Assembly: GCA_964293155.1 (NCBI GenBank)
Contig: CAXYYA010000060.1
Location: 1-16,259 of the forward strand
DNA from: JAQVEB01 sp028698105
GTDB taxonomy: Bacteria > Bacteroidota > Bacteroidia > Bacteroidales > Dysgonomonadaceae
Length of the DNA: 16,259 bases
Reading direction: 5' to 3'
The notes beneath the pieces were generated by a model, which saw nothing but the letters and a program-made list of their open reading frames with translations, did no database searches and was not told the origin of the DNA. Shown piece by piece: positions 8,863 through 16,188 of this stretch. Position 1 is the first letter of the stretch. Each line of letters starts with the position of its first letter. The position numbers and the translations under genes were made by a program.

Positions 8863-9176
8863 AGCGGAATCCCTTCGTTTATCACGTTAATTTGGAAGGG
8901 GGTCGTAAATGGACGGTTTTCCCATTCCTTCTTCAATATTACCGTAGGACTGATGTTTACTCCATATTGAACCTCGAGCAGAAAGAGAGGAGTGGTAATA
9001 TGCTGTTCTTCGCGGACGGACAATGTGTCTTTATCAACGATAATTAAAAGGTCAATATCACTTTCGGGATTATCGTCTCCACGAGCTACACTCCCATACA
9101 GAATAGCTTGGGTTCCGGGAGGAGAAGTTTTGTAAATTGATTGTCGTATTTTATCAACAATAGCCTTTCTATTCAT
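8859..9176 (-). CDS. MNT-type minimal nucleotidyltransferase (antitoxin-like)
   Basis: A 105-residue DNA polymerase beta-fold nucleotidyltransferase. The active-site motif is clear: G28-S29, ten residues, then D40-x-D42 (GSVARGDDNPESDIDLL), the GSX10DXD pattern of MntA-like proteins. In the characterised HepT/MntA system the transferase neutralises its HEPN toxin by adding AMP to a tyrosine; that this pair works the same way is inference. The third acidic residue that usually completes metal binding is not obvious after the beta strand at about 73-80 (GVNISPTVIL). It is the first intact gene of a two-gene unit with the HEPN protein (4-base overlap). It follows 44 bases after the remains of a second MNT gene on the same strand. 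By eye the stretch is more AT-rich than the flanking housekeeping genes, consistent with an acquired island. Confidence 0.88.
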   Translation of the reverse strand: MNRKAIVDKIRQSIYKTSPPGTQAILYGSVARGDDNPESDIDLLIIVDKDTLSVREEQHITTPLFLLEVQYGVNISPTVILKKEWENRPFTTPFQINVINEGIPL

Positions 9177-9220
9177 AGTTGTGGATAGTTTTACAGATAA
9201 TTTATAATAACAAAATCTCT

Positions 9221-9520
9221 TTATCGTAAGACATATATTCCTTCTTTTTCAATTCGTTGTTTGAGATAAGGATTCATTTTGGATCGAAAACGTGCTACGT
9301 TAACCGAACAGTCCAACAACTTTTCCAGGTCTTCTTTTAAATCAATTAATATAAATGGATTTGGCGTTTCCTTCCCCGCACAAATGCCACATCACTCATA
9401 GGTGTATGCTCATTCCTGGCAACCGATCCGAATAATCCGTACTGATCTGATTCCGTATTGGCCGATAAGCAAATTGCCGGAAGATCGAAGCAGTCGAATA
9501 TATTCGTTTTTGGTTTTCAT
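9221..9520 (-). pseudogene. decayed MNT nucleotidyltransferase with two frameshifts
   Basis: Read on the minus strand from ATG at 9520, the frame gives MKTKNEYIRLLR..., reaches YGIRSVRI at about codon 22-29, then hits a stop. Adding back the frame by skipping one base in ATTATTCGG continues with FGSVARNEHTPMSDV; restoring one base lost from the next codon (GC where GAC or GAT is expected) continues with I-C-x-x-x-ETPNPFILIDLKEDLEKLLDC... through MNPYLKQRIEKEGIYVLR to the TAA at 9221. The reconstructed 99-residue protein closely resembles the common Bacteroidota nucleotidyltransferase family that begins MKTKEEYI and ends EKEGIYV, with a GSX10DXD active site. The second frameshift falls in the second catalytic Asp codon, so no truncated version could be active. 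Residues 13-21 fit the family poorly, so further compensating changes are possible. Neither indel lies in a long homopolymer, which argues against simple sequencing error. No matching HEPN partner of its own remains. Confidence 0.88.
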
Positions 9521-9525
9521 ACAGG

Positions 9526-9533
9526 CAAAAATA
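9526..9533 (-). promoter_or_regulatory. exact TAnnTTTG box next to the pseudogene start
   Basis: TATTTTTG on the minus strand matches the Bacteroidota -7 box exactly and ends five bases before the pseudogene ATG. No TTTG-like -33 element is visible 19-21 bases upstream. In this AT-rich spacer a chance match is quite possible. Confidence 0.25.
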
Positions 9534-9589
9534 ACCAAAAAAAACGATATAATAGCCGATGAGCACTTTAAACTACAAAATTAACGTTA

Positions 9590-11914
9590 TCAGTTATTTA
9601 TAATCTTAAACCGGGCAAACTTAAGCAACAGTTGTTTTTGTCCTGCCTCTTCGAAATTCACGATAGCACGTTTGTCATCGCCCGAAAATTCGATGGAGGC
9701 AACCACCCCGCGGCCAAACCGTTCGTGCTCAATTTTGTCGCCGGCCTGCAATTCCTGCGCCTCTTTCGATAACGGTTTGGATGATGCCGATTGTTGAACA
9801 GGCGTAATATTTCGGTATTGAGGCGAGGGCGAAGGCCGTTCAAAACGCGGAGCGTTTTCTCGTTGCTCGCGCAACGATTCCCAAAAACCGTCGGTACGTT
9901 GTGTGGGGGCAGACGATAATGTATTTCGCTCCATCGCAAGGAAATTTCCATCAATATCGCTCAAAAAGCGGCTTTCACGCGAAGCGTTGATGCTTCCGTT
10001 CCTAAACCGGCTTTTGGCAAAGGTGAGCGTGCAGGTTTCTTTGGCGCGCGTGATGGCTACATAAAACAAGCGGCGTTCTTCTTCGAGGCCGCGAACATCC
10101 ATTTTCGACATTCCCGAAGGGAAAAGATCTTCTTCCAGTCCTACTACGAAAACATGGTTAAATTCCAGTCCTTTGGCCGAGTGAACGGTCATGAGCGTAA
10201 CTTTTTCGTCGCCCGATTCTTTATCGGTGTCCTGGTCTGTGAGCAACGAAACTTCAGACAGGAAATCCACCAGGCTCACGTTTTCATCGCCTTGTTCTGT
10301 GCGTGTGGTGACAAACTCGCTCATCGCATTGAGTAATTCCTGAATATTCTGCGCGCGGCTCATGCCTTCGGGCGTCATATCGTCGTACGCTTCTTTAGCG
10401 ATGCCGGAATTTTTAATCACCGATTGCGCCAGTTCAAAGGCGCTCAGGGTTTCGTTTTCCGCAATAAAAGCGCTGATAAGTTCATGGAATCCGGCCAGTT
10501 TCCTGACGGTTCCCACATTTACGTCCAAATTGTATTCCAACGGACGGGAAAGAACCTGCCACAGGCTTACGCCGTGAAGTTGCGCGGCGGAAGTTATTTT
10601 TTGCACCGTAACGGTTCCGATCCCGCGCGTGGGGTAATTGATGATCCGGCGAAGAGCCTCCTCGTCACTCGGGTTCACAATGAGACGGAAATAGCTGATG
10701 ACGTCTTTTATCTCCCGGCGTTGGTAAAACGATAGTCCGCCGTAAATGCGATACGGAATATTTTTTTTGCGCAATGCCTCCTCAAAAATACGCGATTGTG
10801 CATTGGTGCGGTACAAAATGGCAAAATCGCCGAACGAGGCGTGCGCCTCGTAGCGCATGCGCGCTATTTTGTTGGAAACGATCAACCCTTCTTCAAAATC
10901 GGAAAAAGCGCTAACCACGTCAATTTTCTCTCCCTCGTCGTTATCGGAAAAAACGTTTTTAAAAATCTGTTCCGTATTTTTCTTGATGAGGCTGTTGGCC
11001 GCGTTCACGATATTTTTTGTAGAACGGTAGTTCTGTTCCAGTTTAAATATCTGTGTTTCAGGGAAATTCGATTTGAATTTCAGAATGTTATCTATATTCG
11101 CACCGCGAAACGAATAAATGCTTTGCGCGTCGTCGCCCACCACGCACACCCGGTGATGAATATCGGCCAGTTGTTTCACGATAAGATGCTGCGAGAAATT
11201 CGTGTCCTGATACTCATCCACCAAAATATATTGAAACCGGTTGCGGTAGTTTTCCAAAATATCGGGATGGTCGCGAAAAAGAATGTTGGTGTACATCAAC
11301 AGGTCATCGAAATCCATGCTGTTTGCCGCTCGCAACCTGTTTTGATATCGTTGGTAAATCTCGAACAATTGGGGCCGTTTTGCCATACGGTCGTATTCAA
11401 TAATCTCCGTGTTTTGCGCGTACATCTTTGGCGTGATCAGGTTGTTTTTCGCACGCGAAATTTGATTATGAACGCCGCCCGGCTTGTAAACCTTATCGTC
11501 GAGGTTCATGTCCTTGATGATAAGTTTCAGCAGATTATTGGAGTCCGTCGTATCGAAAATGGTGAAGTTGGATTGAAAACCGATGCTTTCCGCCTCATTG
11601 CGCAGAATGCGCGAAAAAATAGCGTGAAATGTACCCATCCACAACTGACGGGCTTTTTTTTCACCGACGAGCCCGGCAATACGCGATTTCATTTCGCGCG
11701 CGGCTTTGTTCGTGAACGTGAGCGCCAGAATGTAGTAGGGGGGCAGCCCTTGTTCGAGCAGGTAAGCTATTTTGTACGTAAGTACGCGTGTTTTTCCCGA
11801 ACCCGCTCCGGCAATCACCAACGAAGGCCCGTCGCAGAATTCCACGGCAGCCTGCTGGGCTTTGTTTAATTGCGCAAGCAATTCGGATGGCGTATTATCG
11901 CGGGTTTTTTGCAT
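9590..11914 (-). CDS. uvrD: UvrD/PcrA-type superfamily 1 DNA helicase
   Basis: A 774-residue ATP-dependent 3'-5' helicase (E. coli UvrD 720) for unwinding in excision and mismatch repair and for clearing proteins such as recombinase or stalled RNA polymerase from DNA. The full set of SF1 motifs is present: Q motif LNKAQQAAV (16-24), Walker A AGAGSGKT (35-42), TFTNKAAREM (motif Ia), Walker B DEYQDTN (from D233), GDDAQSIYSFRGA (III), LEQNYRST (IV), TVHSAKGLEF (V) and EEERRLFYVAITRAKE (VI). The last 50 or so residues (LQAGDKIEHERFGRGVV to the end) are the Tudor-like domain typical of PcrA, which contacts RNA polymerase. UvrD and PcrA cannot be told apart by eye in this phylum; pcrA is an equally fair name. 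No other start codon is near, so ATG 11914 is used. It is separated from the upstream outer-membrane protein gene by a terminator. Confidence 0.96.
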   Translation of the reverse strand: MQKTRDNTPSELLAQLNKAQQAAVEFCDGPSLVIAGAGSGKTRVLTYKIAYLLEQGLPPYYILALTFTNKAAREMKSRIAGLVGEKKARQLWMGTFHAIFSRILRNEAESIGFQSNFTIFDTTDSNNLLKLIIKDMNLDDKVYKPGGVHNQISRAKNNLITPKMYAQNTEIIEYDRMAKRPQLFEIYQRYQNRLRAANSMDFDDLLMYTNILFRDHPDILENYRNRFQYILVDEYQDTNFSQHLIVKQLADIHHRVCVVGDDAQSIYSFRGANIDNILKFKSNFPETQIFKLEQNYRSTKNIVNAANSLIKKNTEQIFKNVFSDNDEGEKIDVVSAFSDFEEGLIVSNKIARMRYEAHASFGDFAILYRTNAQSRIFEEALRKKNIPYRIYGGLSFYQRREIKDVISYFRLIVNPSDEEALRRIINYPTRGIGTVTVQKITSAAQLHGVSLWQVLSRPLEYNLDVNVGTVRKLAGFHELISAFIAENETLSAFELAQSVIKNSGIAKEAYDDMTPEGMSRAQNIQELLNAMSEFVTTRTEQGDENVSLVDFLSEVSLLTDQDTDKESGDEKVTLMTVHSAKGLEFNHVFVVGLEEDLFPSGMSKMDVRGLEEERRLFYVAITRAKETCTLTFAKSRFRNGSINASRESRFLSDIDGNFLAMERNTLSSAPTQRTDGFWESLREQRENAPRFERPSPSPQYRNITPVQQSASSKPLSKEAQELQAGDKIEHERFGRGVVASIEFSGDDKRAIVNFEEAGQKQLLLKFARFKIINN

Positions 11915-11919
11915 GGATA

Positions 11920-11952
11920 CAAAAATACGAAATTTGCGTGTAATGCCATAAA
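11920..11952 (-). promoter_or_regulatory. candidate uvrD promoter, very close to the start codon
   Basis: TATTTTTG (11927-11920, minus strand) fits TAnnTTTG exactly, with TTTA 21 bases upstream (11952-11949) one base from the -33 TTTG. The box ends only five bases before the ATG at 11914, which would make the mRNA nearly or fully leaderless. The upstream half overlaps the arm of the terminator hairpin at 11951-11982. Confidence 0.35.
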
Positions 11953-11982
11953 AAAACCGCTCTCGATTAAGGGCGGTTTTTT
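11951..11982 (-). terminator. intrinsic terminator behind the outer-membrane protein gene
   Basis: AAAAAACCGC (11951-11960) pairs perfectly with GCGGTTTTTT (11973-11982); two further pairs (one G-T) close an 8-base loop. It lies 20 bases after the stop at 12003 and, on the minus strand, the G+C part of the stem runs into six U. Because both arms carry A/T tracts it could also act on the plus strand. It separates the outer-membrane protein transcript from uvrD. Confidence 0.88.
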
Positions 11983-12002
11983 AAGCATTTATCAACAAGT
12001 GA

Positions 12003-12473
12003 TTATCTGAACGTGTAACGGATGCTCAGTGCAAAACCGGCATACCAGTAATCGTTATAATTGTTCGTAAAGTTGAAGGATGGTTTCCAGTCAAGTCCTA
12101 CGGTGAAAGGTGCTGTCGGGAAGGCATATTCCAATCCTGCGATTAAGTCCCCTCCAAGCAACAGAGCGCTGGAATATTGATCTTTGTTTTTGTTGATAGC
12201 TCCCAGGTGAGCGCCAAGACCGACAAACCAATCCAAACCGGGGGCGCCGGCGATAGGCTGTTGATATTCATATAAACCTGTCAGTTGGAAATAATTCGGA
12301 GAGAAGCTTAAAATTCCTTCCAAAGCACTTGCAGGAGAAATAAAATGTTTCAACGTTAAACCGCTGTCATACCCTAATCTTACACCAAAGCCGGTTCTGT
12401 AATTCTGCGCGCTGATGGTAGTCGTGAAAGCAGCAATCAATAAGCCTGCAATAAAAAATCTTTTTAGTTTCAT
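12003..12473 (-). CDS. small outer-membrane beta-barrel protein
   Basis: A 156-residue secreted protein. Residues 1-22 form a Sec signal peptide (KLKR, hydrophobic core, ISA before QN), with likely signal peptidase I cleavage after A22. The mature part alternates hydrophobic and polar residues in short Gly- and aromatic-rich strands (for example GFGVRLGYDSGLTLKHF, WFVGLGAHLGA, GLEYAFPTAPFTVGLDW, WYAGFALSIRYTF), as in eight-stranded OmpA/OmpX-like barrels. It ends in FR instead of the usual terminal aromatic residue. There is no peptidoglycan-binding OmpA domain, so the function is probably structural or unknown. It is transcribed alone: 220 AT-rich bases without a gene separate it from thymidine kinase, and a strong terminator follows. 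In that upstream gap the closest -7-like site is AACATTTG, one base off the consensus and without a good -33 box. Confidence 0.8.
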   Translation of the reverse strand: MKLKRFFIAGLLIAAFTTTISAQNYRTGFGVRLGYDSGLTLKHFISPASALEGILSFSPNYFQLTGLYEYQQPIAGAPGLDWFVGLGAHLGAINKNKDQYSSALLLGGDLIAGLEYAFPTAPFTVGLDWKPSFNFTNNYNDYWYAGFALSIRYTFR

Positions 12474-12693
12474 AAGTCAATGTTTTTAATTAATAATCTT
12501 TCTATTTCTTTTTGATGGTTCATTAATAATTCCCATTATTAACTTAAATAACAATTTTCGCCGTCAAATGTTTTCAGTAGGAATTAGAAAAACGAGATAC
12601 GAAAAGTGAAAAAATTACCTGGAAAAGTGATTTCTTATATTAAGATACTGACTATTAGTATTTTGATCGGTTTTTGTCGTGGCGAAAAGCTGT

Positions 12694-13272
12694 TTATCCG
12701 CGAAGCGATATTTTATAACATTCCCGGCATAAGGGCTGATATTCCTGCATTTCGCCAAGCATCACCTGTTTATCGTTTGCGACAAGCCGATGTGAATAAT
12801 TGGCTAATTTCCCACATTTTACGCATATTGCGTGCACTTTGGTCACATCGTCGGCAACGGCGCAGAGCGCCGGCATCGGCCCGAAGGGCACACGTTTGAA
12901 ATCCATATCCAATCCGGCAACGATTACCCTTACGCCCTGATCGGCAAGTTGTTGGCAGACATCAGTCAGGCCTTCGTCGAAGAATTGAGCTTCATCAATC
13001 CCAACCACCTGCACTTCGGAAGATAAAAGAAGAATATTGCTGGAATGTTCTACTGGTGTGGAGATAATGGAATTTTTATCGTGCGATACCACTTCTTCAT
13101 CGGAGTAGCGGTTGTCAATGGCCGGTTTAAAGATCTCTACCTTTTGTCGGGCAAATTTTGCCCTGCGCAATCTGCGCAGCAGTTCTTCCGTTTTCCCTGA
13201 AAACATGGAGCCGCAAATAACTTCTATGCGGCCGGTGGGTTGTGTTTCGTTTAAGTTGTTTTCGTTGTACAT
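12694..13272 (-). CDS. tdk: thymidine kinase, type II (tetrameric, zinc-containing)
   Basis: A 192-residue salvage enzyme that phosphorylates thymidine to dTMP with ATP. The P-loop GSMFSGKT is at residues 21-28, the Walker-B-like segment with the catalytic Glu reads GIDEAQFFDEGL (E95), and the lasso domain carries a four-cysteine zinc site (C150, C153, C182, C185). Length and motifs are complete, as in the human TK1 and Bacillus Tdk class and unlike the herpes-type enzyme. The ATG at 13272 gives the short N-terminal extension before RIEVICGSMFSG that is usual in Bacteroidota. It lies 73 bases behind mutS on the same strand. The gap is filled by a structured repeat and shows no promoter of its own, so read-through from mutS is possible. 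Confidence 0.97.
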   Translation of the reverse strand: MYNENNLNETQPTGRIEVICGSMFSGKTEELLRRLRRAKFARQKVEIFKPAIDNRYSDEEVVSHDKNSIISTPVEHSSNILLLSSEVQVVGIDEAQFFDEGLTDVCQQLADQGVRVIVAGLDMDFKRVPFGPMPALCAVADDVTKVHAICVKCGKLANYSHRLVANDKQVMLGEMQEYQPLCRECYKISLRG

Positions 13273-13282
13273 TTTCGCGATA

Positions 13283-13347
13283 AGCCCCTTCTAACTCCCC
13301 AAAGGGGAGAATTCTCCCTCCCTTTCGAGAAGCGTTGGGGTGGGGCT
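13283..13347. repeat. nested inverted repeat (three-stem element) across the mutS stop
   Basis: On the minus strand the element begins AGCCCC (13347-13342) and ends GGGGCT (13288-13283), which pair as an outer stem. Inside are two hairpins: CTTCTC-GAAA-GGGAGG (13332-13317, two G-T pairs) and CTCCCC-TTT-GGGGAG (13309-13295), with a palindromic GAGAATTCTC (13307-13316) between them. Together this forms a three-way junction of about 65 bases. The outer arm includes two bases of the mutS TAG. Similar G/C-block palindromes recur between genes in many Bacteroidota genomes, from memory; whether this copy is mobile or works as a terminator or mRNA 3' stabiliser is not known. Confidence 0.7.
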
Positions 13348-15961
13348 ATTTCCCTTTCACAATTTTTTTGATGTCGTTTAATTTGTTCAGTGCCTCAATG
13401 GGCGTCAGGTTGTTGACGTCGGTGTTGAGTATTTCGTCGCGCACCTGGCTTAAAATCGGATCATCCAACTGAAAGAAACTCAGTTGATAACCTTCACGTT
13501 TTTCCACAATATCCTTCATTGGTTTGGATATTCCCTGCTGTCGGTTATTGGATTCCATTTCTTTCAGAATAGCGTCGGCGCGCTTGGTAATGCTTTGCGG
13601 CATGCCCGCCATCTGGGCAACATGGATACCGAAACTGTGTTCGCTGCCACCCGGGATCAGTTTACGGAGGAAAATCACGCTTTTTTCGATTTCTTTTACC
13701 GATACATTGTAGTTTTTGATGCGTTTAAAGGTTTTCGACATCTCGTTCAATTCGTGATAATGCGTCGCGAAAAGCGTTTTGGCTCTGGCCTTTGGGTGTT
13801 CGTGAATGTATTCCACGATGGCCCAGGCGATGGAAATGCCATCGTATGTGCTGGTTCCGCGGCCCAGTTCATCAAAAAGCACCAGGCTTTTATCGGAAAT
13901 GTTGTTCAGGATGTTGGCCGCTTCGTTCATCTCCACCATAAATGTGGATTCGCCCAGCGAAATGTTATCGGATGCGCCTACGCGCGTGAACACTTTATCC
14001 ACCAATCCTATTTTTGCCGAATCGGCAGGTACGAAACTTCCGATTTGTGCCATCAGAGTGATAAGCGCAGTTTGGCGCAGAAACGCCGATTTCCCGGCCA
14101 TATTGGGGCCCGTGATCACGATAATTTGCTGTGAATCGTTATCCAGATACAAATCGTTGGCAATGTACGGTTCATCGGGTGGCAATTGTTTTTCGATAAC
14201 CGGATGGCGTCCGTTTTTTATGTCAATGACGTCCGTTTCATTTATTTCGGGACGGATATACTTGTTTTCCTGTGCCGCTTTGGTGAACGAAAGCAAACAA
14301 TCGGCAGTCGCGATCACATTCGCGTTTATTTGAATGATGGGAATATAATCAATCAGGCTTTCCACAAGCGCGTTATACAGTTGCGCCTCAATAGAAATTA
14401 TTTTCTCCTCCGCTCCCAGAATTTTTTCTTCATATTCTTTCAATTCCTCGGTAATGTAACGCTCCGCGCTGACCAGTGTTTGCTTGCGAATCCAGTTCTC
14501 AGGGACTTTTTCCTTGTGTGTATTGCGCACCTCGATATAATACCCGAACACGTTGTTGAAGCCGATCTTCAGGGAAGGAATACCGGTTTTATCGCTTTCG
14601 CGTTGCTGAATGTGCATGAGGTAATCTTTTCCCGAATAGGCAATCTCGCGCAAATCATCCAATTCCTTACTTACGCCTTTTCTGATGACGCCGCCTTTAT
14701 TTAATAATGTGGGAGGATCGGGTACGATTTCTTTTTCAATCCGGTCACGGATCACGGGGCAGGGGTTCAGCTTTTCGCCCATTTCCTTCAGGCTCGTGTT
14801 GTCGCTCTCCAGAAACGCTTCGCGTATTGGTTCGATGGCCGAAAGTGCGATTTTCAGTTGCACCACTTCGCGAGGTGAAATACGTCCCACGGCAGCTTTG
14901 GAGATAATGCGTTCCAGATCGCCGATAAGCGATAATTGCTGTTCCAGCAGATTCTTCAGTTCCGGATCGCGAAAAAAGTTCTCCACCACATCCAGCCTGT
15001 TTTCGATCGGTTTCACATCCTTCAGCGGGAAAACCAGCCATCGGCGCAGCATGCGCGATCCCATCGGCGATATGGTTTTATCCAGTACATCCAGCAGGCT
15101 TTTCCCGCCTTCGTTCATCGTGGAAATCAACTCCAGGCTGCGCACCGTGAATTTGTCAAGCCGCACGTAACGATCTTCTTCAATGCGCTTTAGCGAAACA
15201 ATGTGGCTGATTTGCGTGTGTTGCGTAACGTCGAGGTAATGCAACACGGCGCCGGATGCGATAATGCCCGACGGAAGATGCTCCACGCCGAAACCTTTCA
15301 GGTTTTTGGTGTTGAAGTGCTTTAGCAGGCGGTCGCGGGCGGCATCTTCGGTAAAAATCCAGTCGTCCAGTTCAAAAAGGAAATAGTTTTGGCCGAAATT
15401 TTCGTTGAATTTCTTCTTGCTTCCGCGTTCAATGAGGATCTCTTTGGGTGCGAAATTGGCGAGCAGTTTGTCAATATCGTTTTTATTTCCCTCGGATGTC
15501 AGAAATTCTCCGGTGGAAATATCCAAAAAAGCGATCCCGAAATTTTTATCGTTCTCCGAATAGATGGAGCATAAAAAGTTGTTTTCTTTATGATCGAGGA
15601 TGTTATCGTTAATGGAAACGCCCGGGGTAACCAACTCCGTGATCCCGCGTTTCACCAGTTTTTTCGTAGCCTTCGGGTCTTCCAACTGATCGCATATCGC
15701 TACGCGTTTTCCGGCCCGCACCAGTTTCGGCAAATACGTATCGAGCGCATGGTGCGGAAATCCGGCGAGTTCAACAAATTGAGCCGCGCCGTTAGCCCTG
15801 CGCGTGAGGGTGATACCCAGAATTTCGGATGCCACGATGGCATCGTCAGAAAAAGTTTCGTAAAAATCACCAACACGAAATAAGAGAACAGCATCGGGGT
15901 GCTGCTTTTTTATCTCGATGTACTGTTTCATCAAAGGGGTTTCTGCAATTTGTTTAGCCAC
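13346..15961 (-). CDS. mutS: DNA mismatch repair protein MutS
   Basis: An 871-residue mismatch-recognition ATPase (E. coli MutS 853). The N-terminal mismatch-binding domain has the Phe-x-Glu motif as GDFYETF (F33, E35) that stacks on and hydrogen-bonds the mismatched base. The connector and lever/clamp domains follow (about 120-560). The ABC-type ATPase has Walker A GPNMAGKS (618-625), Walker B with LVLFDELGRGTST (D697, E698) and the ATHYHEL His-loop. A short helical C-terminus, of the kind used for dimer or tetramer contacts, closes the protein. This is MutS1, not MutS2: the FxE motif is present and there is no Smr domain. The ATG at 15961 gives the normal N-terminus and is preceded by a strong promoter candidate about 50 bases upstream. 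The stop codon is inside the structured repeat that separates it from tdk. No mutL is in the window. Confidence 0.97.
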   Translation of the reverse strand: MAKQIAETPLMKQYIEIKKQHPDAVLLFRVGDFYETFSDDAIVASEILGITLTRRANGAAQFVELAGFPHHALDTYLPKLVRAGKRVAICDQLEDPKATKKLVKRGITELVTPGVSINDNILDHKENNFLCSIYSENDKNFGIAFLDISTGEFLTSEGNKNDIDKLLANFAPKEILIERGSKKKFNENFGQNYFLFELDDWIFTEDAARDRLLKHFNTKNLKGFGVEHLPSGIIASGAVLHYLDVTQHTQISHIVSLKRIEEDRYVRLDKFTVRSLELISTMNEGGKSLLDVLDKTISPMGSRMLRRWLVFPLKDVKPIENRLDVVENFFRDPELKNLLEQQLSLIGDLERIISKAAVGRISPREVVQLKIALSAIEPIREAFLESDNTSLKEMGEKLNPCPVIRDRIEKEIVPDPPTLLNKGGVIRKGVSKELDDLREIAYSGKDYLMHIQQRESDKTGIPSLKIGFNNVFGYYIEVRNTHKEKVPENWIRKQTLVSAERYITEELKEYEEKILGAEEKIISIEAQLYNALVESLIDYIPIIQINANVIATADCLLSFTKAAQENKYIRPEINETDVIDIKNGRHPVIEKQLPPDEPYIANDLYLDNDSQQIIVITGPNMAGKSAFLRQTALITLMAQIGSFVPADSAKIGLVDKVFTRVGASDNISLGESTFMVEMNEAANILNNISDKSLVLFDELGRGTSTYDGISIAWAIVEYIHEHPKARAKTLFATHYHELNEMSKTFKRIKNYNVSVKEIEKSVIFLRKLIPGGSEHSFGIHVAQMAGMPQSITKRADAILKEMESNNRQQGISKPMKDIVEKREGYQLSFFQLDDPILSQVRDEILNTDVNNLTPIEALNKLNDIKKIVKGK

Positions 15962-16007
15962 AAGTATTTATCAATTATTAAATAGATGATTTTTTTTTTA
16001 AGGATAA

Positions 16008-16039
16008 CAAAGGTAATGATTTTTTGCGGGAGATTCTAA
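16008..16039 (-). promoter_or_regulatory. predicted mutS promoter
   Basis: On the minus strand TTAG (16039-16036), 20 bases, then TACCTTTG (16015-16008). The -7 box fits TAnnTTTG exactly and the -33 box differs from TTTG by one base. A start near 16001 would give a leader of about 40 bases that includes a run of ten A (15999-15990) before the mutS ATG. Confidence 0.6.
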
Positions 16040-16134
16040 GGTTTCGCGACACAACTTTGTAGCGTTTTTCTCTCTTGTCCACCAGTCTCACTTTTCACCT
16101 GAATCGTCTTGAAATCTGTTTTCATTTCTTTTCA

Positions 16135-16181
16135 TTGTCCTAAATTATGTTTACTTATTGTGTAAACCTATTTCAGGACAA
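16135..16181. repeat. 20-bp imperfect inverted repeat
   Basis: The arms 16135-16154 and 16162-16181 pair at 17 of 20 positions around a 7-base loop TTATTGT; the outer TTGTCCT/AGGACAA and the inner GTTTAC/GTAAAC blocks are perfect. The outer ends have the form TGT...ACA seen in many insertion-sequence termini. A further TCTTGTCC at 16073-16080 matches the right end GGACAAGA (16176-16183) in inverted orientation. No open frame or target-site duplication is visible, so it may be a remnant, a miniature element, an operator or a terminator-like hairpin. Confidence 0.6.
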
Positions 16182-16188
16182 GACACAT

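Noticed and set aside
9402..9584. A 60-codon open frame on the plus strand in the gap before uvrD.
   Set aside because: It runs antisense to the nucleotidyltransferase remains on the minus strand, which have clear family motifs.
10796..11869. A long open frame on the plus strand (357 codons) opposite the helicase gene.
   Set aside because: It lies entirely antisense to conserved SF1 helicase motifs, its translation is rich in His, Arg, Val and Phe with no domain, and no promoter or neighbour supports it. It is a by-product of codon use in uvrD.
12645..12661. A small hairpin (ATACT/AGTAT) followed by TTTT between thymidine kinase and the outer-membrane protein gene.
   Set aside because: The stem is only five pairs and A/T-rich, and the T run is on the plus strand where no transcript is expected to end.
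12606..12899. A 97-codon plus-strand frame with a hydrophobic start, next to the thymidine kinase end.
   Set aside because: More than two thirds of it is antisense to the zinc-binding end of thymidine kinase and the rest is AT-rich spacer without a promoter. The hydrophobic start alone is not evidence.
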